NCBI GenBank assembly: GCA_031119155.1
Contig: JAVHYH010000063.1
Coordinates: 913-9,507, forward strand
Source of the DNA: Brevundimonas sp.
GTDB taxonomy: Bacteria > Pseudomonadota > Alphaproteobacteria > Caulobacterales > Caulobacteraceae
Length of the DNA: 8,595 nt
Direction of reading: 5' to 3'
This document shows positions 1 through 5,989 of the stretch, piece after piece. A program made the position numbers and the translations under genes. Position 1 is the first letter of the stretch. Every line of letters begins with the position of its first letter. The notes below the pieces were generated by a model. It saw nothing but the letters and a program-made list of their open reading frames with translations. It searched no databases and was not told the DNA's origin.

Positions 1-542
1 ACCAACGCCCGGGCGCCGGTGTGGTGCGACGAGCCGATGGCGTCCCCCGCCTCGAACCGGGCCGCGCCCAGCATGGCCAGCGCCTGCGGATTGTCCGGCT
101 GTTCCTTCACCTGCCGCTCGATCACGGCGGCGATCTGCTGCGCCTCCAGCGGTTCGGACAGGGTCGCCCACTGGTCGACGCGCCGCTCGTAGGACTGGTC
201 CGGCAGGCCCGAGGTTCCGACGACCAGATAGAGGCCCAGCGCCGTCGCGACGGTCGCGCCGATCCCGGCCAGCACCCAGACCCGGTCCTTCGCCCCCGCG
301 CGCACCTCGGCCGGGGCGCGCCGGGCGGACAGGATGCGACGGCCCGCCTCGGCCCGGGCGGCGGTCCAGCCGGCCTCGTCCAGCAGGCCCCGCGTCTTCA
401 GTCGGTCCAGTTCGGCCAGTTCGGCGGCGGCGGCGACCGTTTCCACGGCCTCGCCCGAGCCCGCGCCCCGCCGCGCACCGGCCAGCACCAGCAGGCCCGC
501 GAGGGCCGCCAGAAGGGCTGTCATGATCCAGAAAAACATCAT
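1..542 (-). CDS. ccmI: CcmI, c-type cytochrome biogenesis protein (N-terminal part, cut by window edge)
   Basis: CcmI (CycH) belongs to the cytochrome c maturation system. It sits in the inner membrane and presents apocytochrome c to the CcmF/CcmH haem-ligation complex. The visible 180 residues follow the family layout. Residues 3-22 are a first membrane helix starting MMFFWIM. A short cytoplasmic, coiled-coil-like segment (about 35-75) contains ELAELDRLKTRGLLDEAGW and an Arg-rich helix. A second membrane helix spans about 87-108 (VWVLAGIGATVATALGLYLV). A periplasmic part begins a TPR-like repeat near 148 (PDNPQALAMLGAARFEAGD). Two adjacent ATGs (542 and 539) are possible starts and neither has a clear Shine-Dalgarno. 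The start lies 19 bp after the stop of the upstream unknown gene, so translation may be coupled. CcmE, CcmF and CcmH genes would be expected beyond the left edge. Identity rests on topology and local motifs only. Confidence 0.82.
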   Translation of the reverse strand, partial: MMFFWIMTALLAALAGLLVLAGARRGAGSGEAVETVAAAAELAELDRLKTRGLLDEAGWTAARAEAGRRILSARRAPAEVRAGAKDRVWVLAGIGATVATALGLYLVVGTSGLPDQSYERRVDQWATLSEPLEAQQIAAVIERQVKEQPDNPQALAMLGAARFEAGDAIGSSHHTGARAL

Positions 543-561
543 CGTTGCGCGATGTAGCGGA

Positions 562-1926
562 TCAGGCCGCGCGCGACGAGGCCCCGGCTGTCGCAGGGCG
601 TCCGCCGGCGACCGCCGCCCGCCGCCGCACCGCCCGCGCCGGCTCCTTCGCCTCGATCAGTTCGAGGTAGCGGGCGGCGATGGACACCAGCCGCAGGGCG
701 TGGGCTTCGTCGGGCGCCTCCCCGTCGTTGACCAGGGTCAGAACCTCGTCCGCATAGCCGCCCAGCCGCTCGGTCAGGGCCTCGACCAGCGTCCGGCGCG
801 CCGCCTCGCTGCCGAACACCGCCGCCGCGCCGCGCGTGGCGCCGACCAGCCGCAGCAGGGCCAGCGCCGCATCGGCGGCCTCGCCCCGGGCGGGGGCTTC
901 CAGCATCGGCGCCATCCGGCTCATCCGGCCGGAGGTCTGCACCCGTGTCAGCGGCAGGGCCCTGTCGACCGCCTTGTCCGCCGTGCGCAGCAGGCCCGCC
1001 AGCCAGGCGGAGACCTTGGTGCGGCTGTCGCGCACCCGGCGGCCCCATTCGGACTGGGGATCCAGCGTCAGGGTCACGTCCAGCTCGGCCAGCACGCCCG
1101 CGCACCAGTCCAGATCGGCGATGACCGTATCCACGCCGGCCTCGCCCGCTTCCGGTCGATAGGTCGCCAGTCGCGCGGCGCGATCATCGACGCCGCTGAG
1201 CAGGCGATCGACGAAGCCGGCCAGTTCGGAGGCGCTGAGGAAGCCCTTGCGACCGGCCACCTCGGAGCTGCGGGTGATGATCCGCAGCACCAGCACCGCA
1301 TCGTCCAGCTGGGAGAACAGCATCTCCAGGAAGCGGCTCGCGCCGTCCTGATGGATATCGGAACAGTCCTTCACCAGCAGGCGCAGCTCGGCCAGCTGAT
1401 CGTCGTCCGGCCGCTTCAGCCAGACCTCGATGGACGGCAGACCGCGTCGGGCCAGATGCGCCAGGTCCAGGCTGGCGGCCAGATCGAACAGCCCCTGCTC
1501 CCGGCGTTCCGGCTGCAGGTCTTCCGGCCAGATCAGCGTGGGCCGGTCGCGCACGGCAGCGGCGGCGGACTGGCAGTAGCGGTTGGCCACGGTCACGGCG
1601 TCCGGATTGTCCGGGTCGTCGAGCCGGGTCAGCAGGTCCGGCTCCCGCTCGATCGCGGCCCGCCACAGGCGCGGCAGGACGGCGGGCGGGAAGCTTATGG
1701 CGGCGATGCCGTCGGCGCGCGGCTGGAACATCCGGGCGATGGGCGCCAGCACCATGGCGCGGCGAGCCCGGTCCCGCATCTCCTCGGCCAGCATCAGGCG
1801 CAGCTCGGCGGCGCGACCGCCGGGCAGGGCGGCGACCGCGGCGGAGACGGACTTGAGGACGTTCTCCGGGCATCGCCCGATCAGGGCGGCCAGCGCAATG
1901 CGATGGGCGGCGGTCAGCCCGGACAT
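562..1926 (-). CDS. Conserved-looking hypothetical protein, probably all-helical, cytoplasmic
   Basis: I do not recognise this 454-aa protein. It has no signal peptide and no membrane segment. It is rich in Ala, Leu, Arg, Asp and Glu, with long amphipathic stretches suggesting a helical bundle or HEAT-like repeats. Recognisable blocks are an N-terminal MSGLTAAHRIALAALIGRCP, a central segment around 160-210 (LPSIEVWLKRPDDDQLAEL, then KDCSDIHQDGASRFLEMLF) and a low-complexity Ala/Arg/Gly tail from about 430. No catalytic motif is evident. The ATG at 1926 is preceded by AAAGGG at a good distance. The reading frame shows the high-GC3 pattern expected of coding DNA, unlike the competing frames. 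It lies between a PhoQ-like kinase and ccmI on the same strand, 86 bp after the kinase and 19 bp before ccmI, so it is probably co-transcribed with ccmI. A role in cytochrome maturation or envelope signalling is only guilt by association. Confidence 0.75.
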   Translation of the reverse strand: MSGLTAAHRIALAALIGRCPENVLKSVSAAVAALPGGRAAELRLMLAEEMRDRARRAMVLAPIARMFQPRADGIAAISFPPAVLPRLWRAAIEREPDLLTRLDDPDNPDAVTVANRYCQSAAAAVRDRPTLIWPEDLQPERREQGLFDLAASLDLAHLARRGLPSIEVWLKRPDDDQLAELRLLVKDCSDIHQDGASRFLEMLFSQLDDAVLVLRIITRSSEVAGRKGFLSASELAGFVDRLLSGVDDRAARLATYRPEAGEAGVDTVIADLDWCAGVLAELDVTLTLDPQSEWGRRVRDSRTKVSAWLAGLLRTADKAVDRALPLTRVQTSGRMSRMAPMLEAPARGEAADAALALLRLVGATRGAAAVFGSEAARRTLVEALTERLGGYADEVLTLVNDGEAPDEAHALRLVSIAARYLELIEAKEPARAVRRRAAVAGGRPATAGASSRAA

Positions 1927-1939
1927 GAAACCCTTTCGA

Positions 1940-1957
1940 GCCGGAACGTCTTCCGGC
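1940..1957 (-). other. Perfect 7-bp stem-loop upstream of the hypothetical gene
   Basis: GCCGGAA (1940-1946) and TTCCGGC (1951-1957) are exact reverse complements separated by a 4-nt loop. The hairpin is in the 86-bp gap between the kinase stop and the next start, immediately upstream of the AAAGGG ribosome-binding site. No T-run follows on the minus strand, so it is not a standard intrinsic terminator. It could be an mRNA processing or stability element, or a weak attenuator separating expression of the two-component genes from the downstream pair. A second, weaker dyad (GGTTA 1982-1986, TAACC 1995-1999) lies in the same gap. Confidence 0.5.
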
Positions 1958-2012
1958 AGAGCCCCAAGATGGAGTAGCCAAGGTTAACAGCGGATAACCA
2001 GCTGTTCCGGCG

Positions 2013-3455
2013 TCAGATTTCCGCCGTCGGCAGCTCCAGAAGAACCTTCAGTCCACCCATGTCGCTGTCACCCAGGGTGATGCGGCCGCCGTAGGCGCGG
2101 GTCAGCTCCACCACGATGGACAGGCCCAGGCCCGAGCCCGGCGTGGTCTCGTCCATCCGCATGCCGCGCTGCAGGGCGGCTTCGCGCTGGTCCTCGGGCA
2201 GGCCGGGGCCGTCGTCCTCGACCACCACGACCATCTGGCCCAGCCCGGTCGCGCCGGCGGCGATCCGCACCCGGCGCTTCGACCATTTGCAGGCGTTCTC
2301 CATCAGGTTGCCGAGGATTTCCTGCAGGTCCTGCCGCTCGCCGCGGAAGCCCAGCTCGTCAGGCGCGCGCCAGTCGATCTCGACGCCCTTCCATTCGAAC
2401 ACCCGCTCCAGCATGACCGCCATCTCGTCCAGCACCTCGGCGATGGGCGTACGCTCGCCCAGCACATGGGCGCGGGCGGCGGCGCGGGCGCGGCGCAGGT
2501 GGTGATCGACCTGGGCCTTCATGACCTCGGTCTGCTTGCGGACGATGTCCGGCAGCGGCCCTTCCTGCGTCCCCGCCTCGGCCAGCATGACCGACAGGGG
2601 CGTCTTCAGCGCATGGGCCAGGTTGCCGACATGGGTGCGCTGGCGCTCCACCGTCTCCTGATTGTGGTCCAGCAGGCGGTTGACCTGTTCGGCCAGCGGC
2701 TGGATTTCCAGCGGATAGCTGTGAACGATGCGCGCGGCCTTGCCCTTGCGAACGTCCGAGATCTCGTTGCGCAGACCGAACAGGGGACGCAGGCCGATCT
2801 GCACCTGGAGGAAGACCGCCACCACCAGACCCAGGCCGAGGATCAGCAGCGCCGTCCAGGTGAAGGTGGCGAACTGGCGGGCGTCGGCGTCGATCATCGA
2901 CCGGTCGATCCCGGCCATCAGCACCAGCGGCGCCTCCCGCCCCGGCAGGGTCTTCAGGCTGGCGGCGACCCGCAGGGGTTTGTCGATGGGGCCGGTGGCG
3001 TTGTAGCTGATCGTCTGGCCGAAGGCGTCGCTGAGGCGATCCGGCAGGCTGGCCGGCACGACCAGATCCTCTCCCGCCAGCGACGGCGACCGCGCCAGGA
3101 TGTGCACGCGGCCATCCCGGGTCAGCTCGCCCAGCGCCCAGTATTTGCCGGACAGGGGGCGAAGGGTCCGCGAGTCCTTGATCTCGGCCACGGTCACGCC
3201 CTCCGGCGTTACTGTCGTAGCCAGCACCACATCGTCGATGGTCTCGTTCAGCACGAAGCCGAGCCGACGCAGGGTGCTTTCCTCATACTGGCGGGTCAGC
3301 ACCCAGCCGGTCAGCAGCAGGGCGACCACGATCCACGCCGCCGCCAGCCAGATCAGGCGACGGGTCAGGCTGCGGCCCGGACGGCCGATCCAGCGACCCC
3401 AGGTCTTGGGCTCGACCGCCTCTGTCCCCGTCGTGCCCCCCGTCGTGTCGGTCAC
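2013..3455 (-). CDS. PhoQ-like membrane sensor histidine kinase
   Basis: This is a 480-aa inner-membrane sensor kinase partnering the response regulator encoded just upstream. Order of parts: cytoplasmic N-terminus; membrane helix about 34-53; periplasmic sensor domain about 54-197; membrane helix about 199-220; HAMP about 221-270; HisKA with NLAHALKTPLSVML, where H281 is the expected phosphorylated histidine; HATPase with N box NLMENACKWS (N387), G1 box EDDGPGLPED (413-422) and G2 box PGSGLGLSIV (439-448). The H-(A/S)-L-K-T-P-L signature and the NACKW N box resemble the PhoQ/FeuQ branch, and the periplasmic domain of about 145 residues is PhoQ-sized. The start is GTG in the sequence GTGA, overlapping the regulator stop by 4 bp, with GAGG four bases upstream, so translation is probably coupled. 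The ligand is unknown. I see no strongly acidic cluster like that used by PhoQ to sense divalent cations. Confidence 0.93.
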   Translation of the reverse strand: MTDTTGGTTGTEAVEPKTWGRWIGRPGRSLTRRLIWLAAAWIVVALLLTGWVLTRQYEESTLRRLGFVLNETIDDVVLATTVTPEGVTVAEIKDSRTLRPLSGKYWALGELTRDGRVHILARSPSLAGEDLVVPASLPDRLSDAFGQTISYNATGPIDKPLRVAASLKTLPGREAPLVLMAGIDRSMIDADARQFATFTWTALLILGLGLVVAVFLQVQIGLRPLFGLRNEISDVRKGKAARIVHSYPLEIQPLAEQVNRLLDHNQETVERQRTHVGNLAHALKTPLSVMLAEAGTQEGPLPDIVRKQTEVMKAQVDHHLRRARAAARAHVLGERTPIAEVLDEMAVMLERVFEWKGVEIDWRAPDELGFRGERQDLQEILGNLMENACKWSKRRVRIAAGATGLGQMVVVVEDDGPGLPEDQREAALQRGMRMDETTPGSGLGLSIVVELTRAYGGRITLGDSDMGGLKVLLELPTAEI

Positions 3456-4132
3456 GCCGCCTCGGACTCCCCGGCCAGCGGGGTCAGGCGGTAGCCGAGG
3501 CCGCGCACGGTCTCGATCCGGTCGGAGCCGATCTTCTTGCGCAGGCGGCCGACGAAGACCTCGATGGTGTTGGAGTCGCGGTCGAAGTCCTGATCGTACA
3601 AGTGTTCGACCAGCTCGGTCCGGCTGATGACCCGGCCCTGATGCATCATCATGTAGTGCAGCAGCCGGTATTCCAGCGAGGTCAGGCGCAGGGGCTCGCC
3701 GTTGACACTGGCGCGGGCCGCGCGCGGATCCAGACGCAGGCCGCCGCAGGACAGGGTCGCCGAGGCGATGCCGGCCGAGCGACGCAGCAGGGCGCGCAGA
3801 CGGGCCAGCAGCTCCTCGGTGTGGAAGGGCTTGGTCAGATAGTCGTCGGCGCCGGCGTCGAAGCCCGACACCTTGTCCGACCAGGCGCCGCGCGCGGTCA
3901 GGATCAGGACCGGCGTGGTCTTGCCGTCCCGACGCCAGCGCTCCAGCACCGACACGCCGTCGATCTTGGGCAGGCCCAGGTCCAGCACCACCACGTCATA
4001 GGGCTCGTTGTCGCCGAGGTAGTGGGCCTCCTCGCCGTCCGCCGCATGATCGACCGCATAGCCGGCGTCGCCCAGGGCGACCTTCAGCTGACGCGACAGA
4101 TCGACATCATCCTCAACCAGAAGAACGCGCAT
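3452..4132 (-). CDS. OmpR/PhoP-family response regulator
   Basis: This is a 226-aa DNA-binding response regulator. The receiver domain (1-120) has the acidic pocket E7-D8-D9, phosphoacceptor D51 in VVVLDLGLPKIDG, T79 in LILTAR and K101 in YLTKPF, all at canonical positions. The C-terminal winged helix (about 125-220) has the OmpR-type features LTSLEYRLLHYMM, the DNA-recognition helix region DSNTIEVFVGRLRKKI and the wing IETVRGLGYRL. The ATG at 4132 has AGGA seven bases upstream, overlapping the stop codon of the PepSY gene, which marks an operon. It is expected to be phosphorylated by the kinase encoded next and to bind tandem direct repeats with an 11-bp period. Such repeats are present upstream of its own operon and of the divergent gene. 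Closest named relatives by motif are PhoP and FeuP. I do not assign a symbol. Confidence 0.94.
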   Translation of the reverse strand: MRVLLVEDDVDLSRQLKVALGDAGYAVDHAADGEEAHYLGDNEPYDVVVLDLGLPKIDGVSVLERWRRDGKTTPVLILTARGAWSDKVSGFDAGADDYLTKPFHTEELLARLRALLRRSAGIASATLSCGGLRLDPRAARASVNGEPLRLTSLEYRLLHYMMMHQGRVISRTELVEHLYDQDFDRDSNTIEVFVGRLRKKIGSDRIETVRGLGYRLTPLAGESEAA

Positions 4133-4141
4133 TGATGGATC

Positions 4142-4444
4142 CTAGCGATTACCGTCGACGGTGACGTTGAAGATGCGGCCGTCCCGCTCGAACGCGAAGA
4201 CATAGCTGCCGCCCGACATGCCGCGCGAGCCCACGAAGCGGGCGTCACCGGCGCGCGACTGGGCGATGCGCTGGGCCTCGGCCGGGCTCATCTGCGGGCG
4301 TTCGCGCTCACGGTCGCGCGACGGCTGTTGCTGCTCACGTCCCGGCCCACGGCGATCACCGCGCGGACCATCCTGCGCGGCGGCGGCCGATAGGGGCGCG
4401 ATCGCCATCAGGGCGGCGGCAAGAATGACAGGCATCCGTTTCAT
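4142..4444 (-). CDS. Small secreted PepSY-like protein, candidate modulator of the two-component system
   Basis: This 100-aa protein has a clear signal peptide (KR, then a hydrophobic core at 5-22, likely cut after ..SAAAA near residue 23). An Arg/Gln/Asp/Glu-rich disordered linker (about 25-50) follows. The C-terminal half (51-100) matches the PepSY pattern: a helix starting MSPAEAQRIAQSRAG, then strands GSYVFAFERDGR and IFNVTVDGN. The ATG at 4444 has no convincing Shine-Dalgarno. With a candidate operator only 25 bp upstream, the message may have a very short or no leader. It is the first gene of a unit with the response regulator (9-bp gap) and kinase. Small periplasmic PepSY or PepSY-like proteins encoded with sensor kinases often tune the sensor domain, which is the inferred role here. 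The exact function is unproven. Confidence 0.85.
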   Translation of the reverse strand: MKRMPVILAAALMAIAPLSAAAAQDGPRGDRRGPGREQQQPSRDRERERPQMSPAEAQRIAQSRAGDARFVGSRGMSGGSYVFAFERDGRIFNVTVDGNR

Positions 4445-4468
4445 GGTGACGGGTTTAGTCTCGCGGCT

Positions 4469-4489
4469 CTGAACGACGGCTGAACGACG
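4469..4489 (-). promoter_or_regulatory. Candidate response-regulator box (11-bp-period direct repeat) upstream of the PepSY/two-component operon
   Basis: The 10-mer CTGAACGACG occurs exactly twice, at 4469-4478 and 4480-4489, giving an 11-bp period. Read on the minus strand, toward the PepSY gene, the core is GTTCAG-CCGTC-GTTCAG. PhoP-family regulators bind direct hexamer repeats such as GTTTA-type half-sites with 5-bp spacers, so this fits the regulator encoded in the same operon. It ends 25 bp before the ATG at 4444, which would put transcription initiation very close to the start codon. Autoregulation is inferred. Confidence 0.55.
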
Positions 4490-4657
4490 ACTCTAGACAT
4501 ATTTCATCGGTCTCGCGTCGTCCGGCGTGCATCGGAAGACTCTTTTTTGTGAGCCTGGGTGATCCCCTTACGCGCGCGCGGATCTTTCTCCTTTCGCGGG
4601 GGGCGGCCCGGACCGTGACGGCGATTTCATGCTGATGAACGTTAACTGACTTTCGCT

Positions 4658-4674
4658 GTTCAGATCGGGCTCAG
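4658..4674 (+). promoter_or_regulatory. Candidate response-regulator box upstream of the small secreted-protein gene
   Basis: GTTCAG (4658-4663), a 5-bp spacer ATCGG, then GCTCAG (4669-4674). This is the same hexamer and the same 11-bp period as the box facing the two-component operon, with one mismatch, and it is oriented toward the gene starting at 4737. It lies 62 bp upstream of that ATG, leaving room for a promoter and a leader of about 40 nt. It suggests that the divergent gene belongs to the regulon of the adjacent response regulator. Confidence 0.45.
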
Positions 4675-4724
4675 GCCGGGGGTGCTTTTCTCCATGTCAA
4701 CGCAGCCACATCGGTTGCGCCAAC

Positions 4725-4731
4725 AGGAGAG
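4725..4731 (+). promoter_or_regulatory. Ribosome-binding site deciding the start of the small secreted protein
   Basis: AGGAGAG lies at a normal distance before the ATG at 4737. It supports that start, which also gives a complete signal peptide, over the upstream ATG at 4694-4696. Confidence 0.75.
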
Positions 4732-4736
4732 ACCCG

Positions 4737-5108
4737 ATGTTCAAGAAAGCCATCATCCCCGCCCTCGTCCTGGCCGCGGCTTCCGTCGCGGTCCCGGCAG
4801 TCGCCTCGGCCCAGTCGCACCGTTACGACGGCCCGCGCTACGAGCAGAACCACCGCGGCTGGCAGCCCATCGCCCAGCGCAAACACAACCTGGATCGCCG
4901 CATCGACGTCGGCCAGCGCAACGGCCAGCTGAGCCGCCGGGAAGCCACCCGTCTGCGTGGCCAGCTGAACGAGCTGGTTCGCCTCGAGTACAGCTACCAG
5001 CGCGGCGGCCTGACGGTCCGTGAGCGTAACGATCTGGACCGCCGCTACGACAACCTGTCGCGTCAGGTCCGCTGGGAACGCGCCGACAACAACGGCCGTC
5101 GTCGCTAA
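4737..5108 (+). CDS. Small secreted Arg-rich protein of unknown function
   Basis: This 123-aa protein starts with a textbook signal peptide (MFKK, hydrophobic core 5-20, cleavage probably after AVASA at residue 25). The mature part of about 98 residues is very basic and polar with many Arg, Asn, Gln and Tyr, and is probably helical. It contains an internal imperfect duplication: NGQLSRREATRLRGQLNEL (62-80) and GGLTVRERNDLDRRYDNL (90-107). I recall similar LDRRID...LTRREA...LDRRYD proteins as a recurrent small periplasmic family in Caulobacterales and sphingomonads, without a known function. It is transcribed alone and divergently from the PepSY/two-component operon, with a shared candidate operator in between and a strong terminator after it. 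An envelope-stress or metal/peptide-responsive role would fit, but nothing in the sequence proves it. Confidence 0.88.
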   Translation: MFKKAIIPALVLAAASVAVPAVASAQSHRYDGPRYEQNHRGWQPIAQRKHNLDRRIDVGQRNGQLSRREATRLRGQLNELVRLEYSYQRGGLTVRERNDLDRRYDNLSRQVRWERADNNGRRR

Positions 5109-5111
5109 GGC

Positions 5112-5138
5112 CTGACCTTCCCTCCCCGATGAGGTCAG
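5112..5138. other. Stem-loop just after the secreted-protein gene
   Basis: CTGACCT (5112-5118) and AGGTCAG (5132-5138) form a perfect 7-bp stem with a 13-nt loop. There is no T-run after it on either strand. It sits between the stop codon and the stronger terminator hairpin, and may protect mRNA 3' ends or serve the converging transcript from the right. Confidence 0.4.
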
Positions 5139-5141
5139 CGA

Positions 5142-5178
5142 GGGGCGCGATCCGCAAGGGTCGCGCCCCTTTCCTTTT
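5142..5178 (+). terminator. Rho-independent terminator
   Basis: GGGGCGCGA (5142-5150) and TCGCGCCCC (5161-5169) form a perfect 9-bp GC-rich stem with a 10-nt loop. TTTCCTTTT follows on the plus strand, so it ends the small secreted-protein transcript. The converging thiD operon stops at 5180, so the same hairpin lies just past its end. On the minus strand the T-run is missing, so termination there would be weaker. Confidence 0.85.
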
Positions 5179-5179
5179 A

Positions 5180-5989
5180 TCAGAGCCGCAGCCGGCTCTC
5201 GATCACCGTCACCGCCTGCCCGCGCAGCAGGACGCGGTCGCCGTTCAGAACGGTGGCGATGTCGCCGCCGCGACCGGGGAAGACCTGCCGGAAACGCACC
5301 TCGGCCCGCCCCAGCTTGTCGGCATACAACGGCGCCAGGATGCAGTGGGCCGAGCCCGTGGCCGGGTCCTCGTCCACCCCGCAGCCGGGAGCGAAGAAGC
5401 GGTCCACCACATCCACATCGTCGGCCGGATCGGCGAGCGCGCAAACGATGACCTGTCCCGGCTCCCCCGCCTCGCCCTGCAGGGCGGCCAGCTTGCGGAT
5501 GTCAGGCGTGACGGCGTGGACAGCGTCGGCGTCCGCCAGAACGGCGACCAGATAATGCCCGGCCCAGACCTCCAGCGGCTCGACGCCGAGGGCCTCGGCC
5601 AGGCCCTCGACGAGCGCTGTGCGATGCGGCGGGTCGGCGGGGAAGTCCATCTCGTAGCCGCCGTCGGTCGCTCGCACGATCAGCGGCCCGGAGCGGCTGT
5701 CGAAGGTCAGGGCATCCGCCGTCAGCCCCAGCTCGGCCAGCAGCACATGGGCCGAGGCGAGGGTGGCGTGGCCGCACAGATCGACCTCCATCCCCGGCGT
5801 GAACCAGCGCAAGCCGAAGCGCGCAGGATCCTCCGTCCGCATCAGGAAGGCGGTCTCCGCCTGATTGTTCTCCTTCGCCAGGGCCTGCATCCACGCGACA
5901 TCGGGCCACTGGTCGAAGGGCTCCACCACACAGGCGGGATTGCCGCGGAAGGGGGCGGACGCGAAGGCGTCGATGGTCCATTGGCGCAT
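5180..5989 (-). CDS. PhzF-family isomerase/epimerase-like protein
   Basis: This is a 269-aa cytosolic protein of the PhzF (diaminopimelate-epimerase-like) fold. PhzF itself isomerises a phenazine precursor, but most family members outside phenazine clusters have unknown substrates. Family motifs are all present: FRGNPACVV (14-22), NNQAETAF (41-48), LCGHATLASAHVL (71-83) and GVDEDPATGSAH (204-215). The active-site residues described for PhzF, E45, H74, D208 and S213, occur at exactly these numbers here, so the enzyme should be catalytically competent. The ATG at 5989 overlaps the upstream stop as TGATG. A longer form starting 30 bp upstream is possible but would overlap the neighbour and add residues before the conserved RQWTIDAFA beginning. 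No phenazine genes are nearby, so phenazine synthesis is unlikely. The operon position after thiD hints at metabolite salvage or repair, as inference only. Confidence 0.92.
   Translation of the reverse strand: MRQWTIDAFASAPFRGNPACVVEPFDQWPDVAWMQALAKENNQAETAFLMRTEDPARFGLRWFTPGMEVDLCGHATLASAHVLLAELGLTADALTFDSRSGPLIVRATDGGYEMDFPADPPHRTALVEGLAEALGVEPLEVWAGHYLVAVLADADAVHAVTPDIRKLAALQGEAGEPGQVIVCALADPADDVDVVDRFFAPGCGVDEDPATGSAHCILAPLYADKLGRAEVRFRQVFPGRGGDIATVLNGDRVLLRGQAVTVIESRLRL

Larger units (their letters stand above)
4445..4736. other. Divergent intergenic region between the PepSY/two-component operon and the small secreted-protein gene
   Basis: These 292 bp must hold promoters for both directions. 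Besides the two tandem-repeat operators listed separately, I see a CG-alternating run (4571-4579), a T-run (4543-4548), a short dyad TTCAT-GCTG-ATGAA (4626-4639) and the palindrome GTTAAC (4641-4646). No strong consensus -35/-10 pair is visible. About 11 bp beyond each tandem repeat lies a weak T/A-rich hexamer, TAAACC on the minus strand (4457-4452) and TTTTCT on the plus strand (4686-4691). The distance fits activator-dependent PhoP-type promoters, but the hexamers themselves match poorly. Confidence 0.6.

Noticed and set aside
539..1105. Alternative minus-strand frame ending with TGA overlapping the ccmI start (ATGA)
   Set aside because: The overlap looks attractive for coupling, but the translation is Gly/Arg/Pro-rich filler. 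The frame ending at 562 has the coding signal.
334..1977. Very long plus-strand open frame (547 codons) across the ccmI and hypothetical-gene region
   Set aside because: Its product is a Gln/Arg/Gly/His-rich low-complexity string with no motif, typical of the shadow opposite a high-GC gene. The minus-strand genes have sensible protein composition, GC3 bias and ribosome-binding sites.
1984..1999. CtrA-like site TTAA-N7-TAAC in the kinase/unknown gap
   Set aside because: Only one half matches the TTAA-N7-TTAA consensus; such partial matches are too common to call.
2466..3494. Long plus-strand open frame opposite the histidine kinase
   Set aside because: It is antisense to an unmistakable kinase, with low-complexity Gln/His/Arg-rich composition and no domain. 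It is a GC-rich shadow.
4489..4542. Two GANTC (CcrM-type methylation) sites in the divergent region
   Set aside because: GANTC also occurs several times inside genes in this window, so these two are not distinctive.
4521..4548. Possible terminator: short TCCG/CGGA stem and TTTTTT run
   Set aside because: The stem is only 4 bp with an 8-nt loop, the T-run is offset, and no plus-strand gene ends upstream.
5180..5989. Phenazine biosynthesis cluster suggested by the PhzF-like protein
   Set aside because: No other phenazine gene is nearby, and PhzF-like proteins are widespread in bacteria that do not make phenazines.
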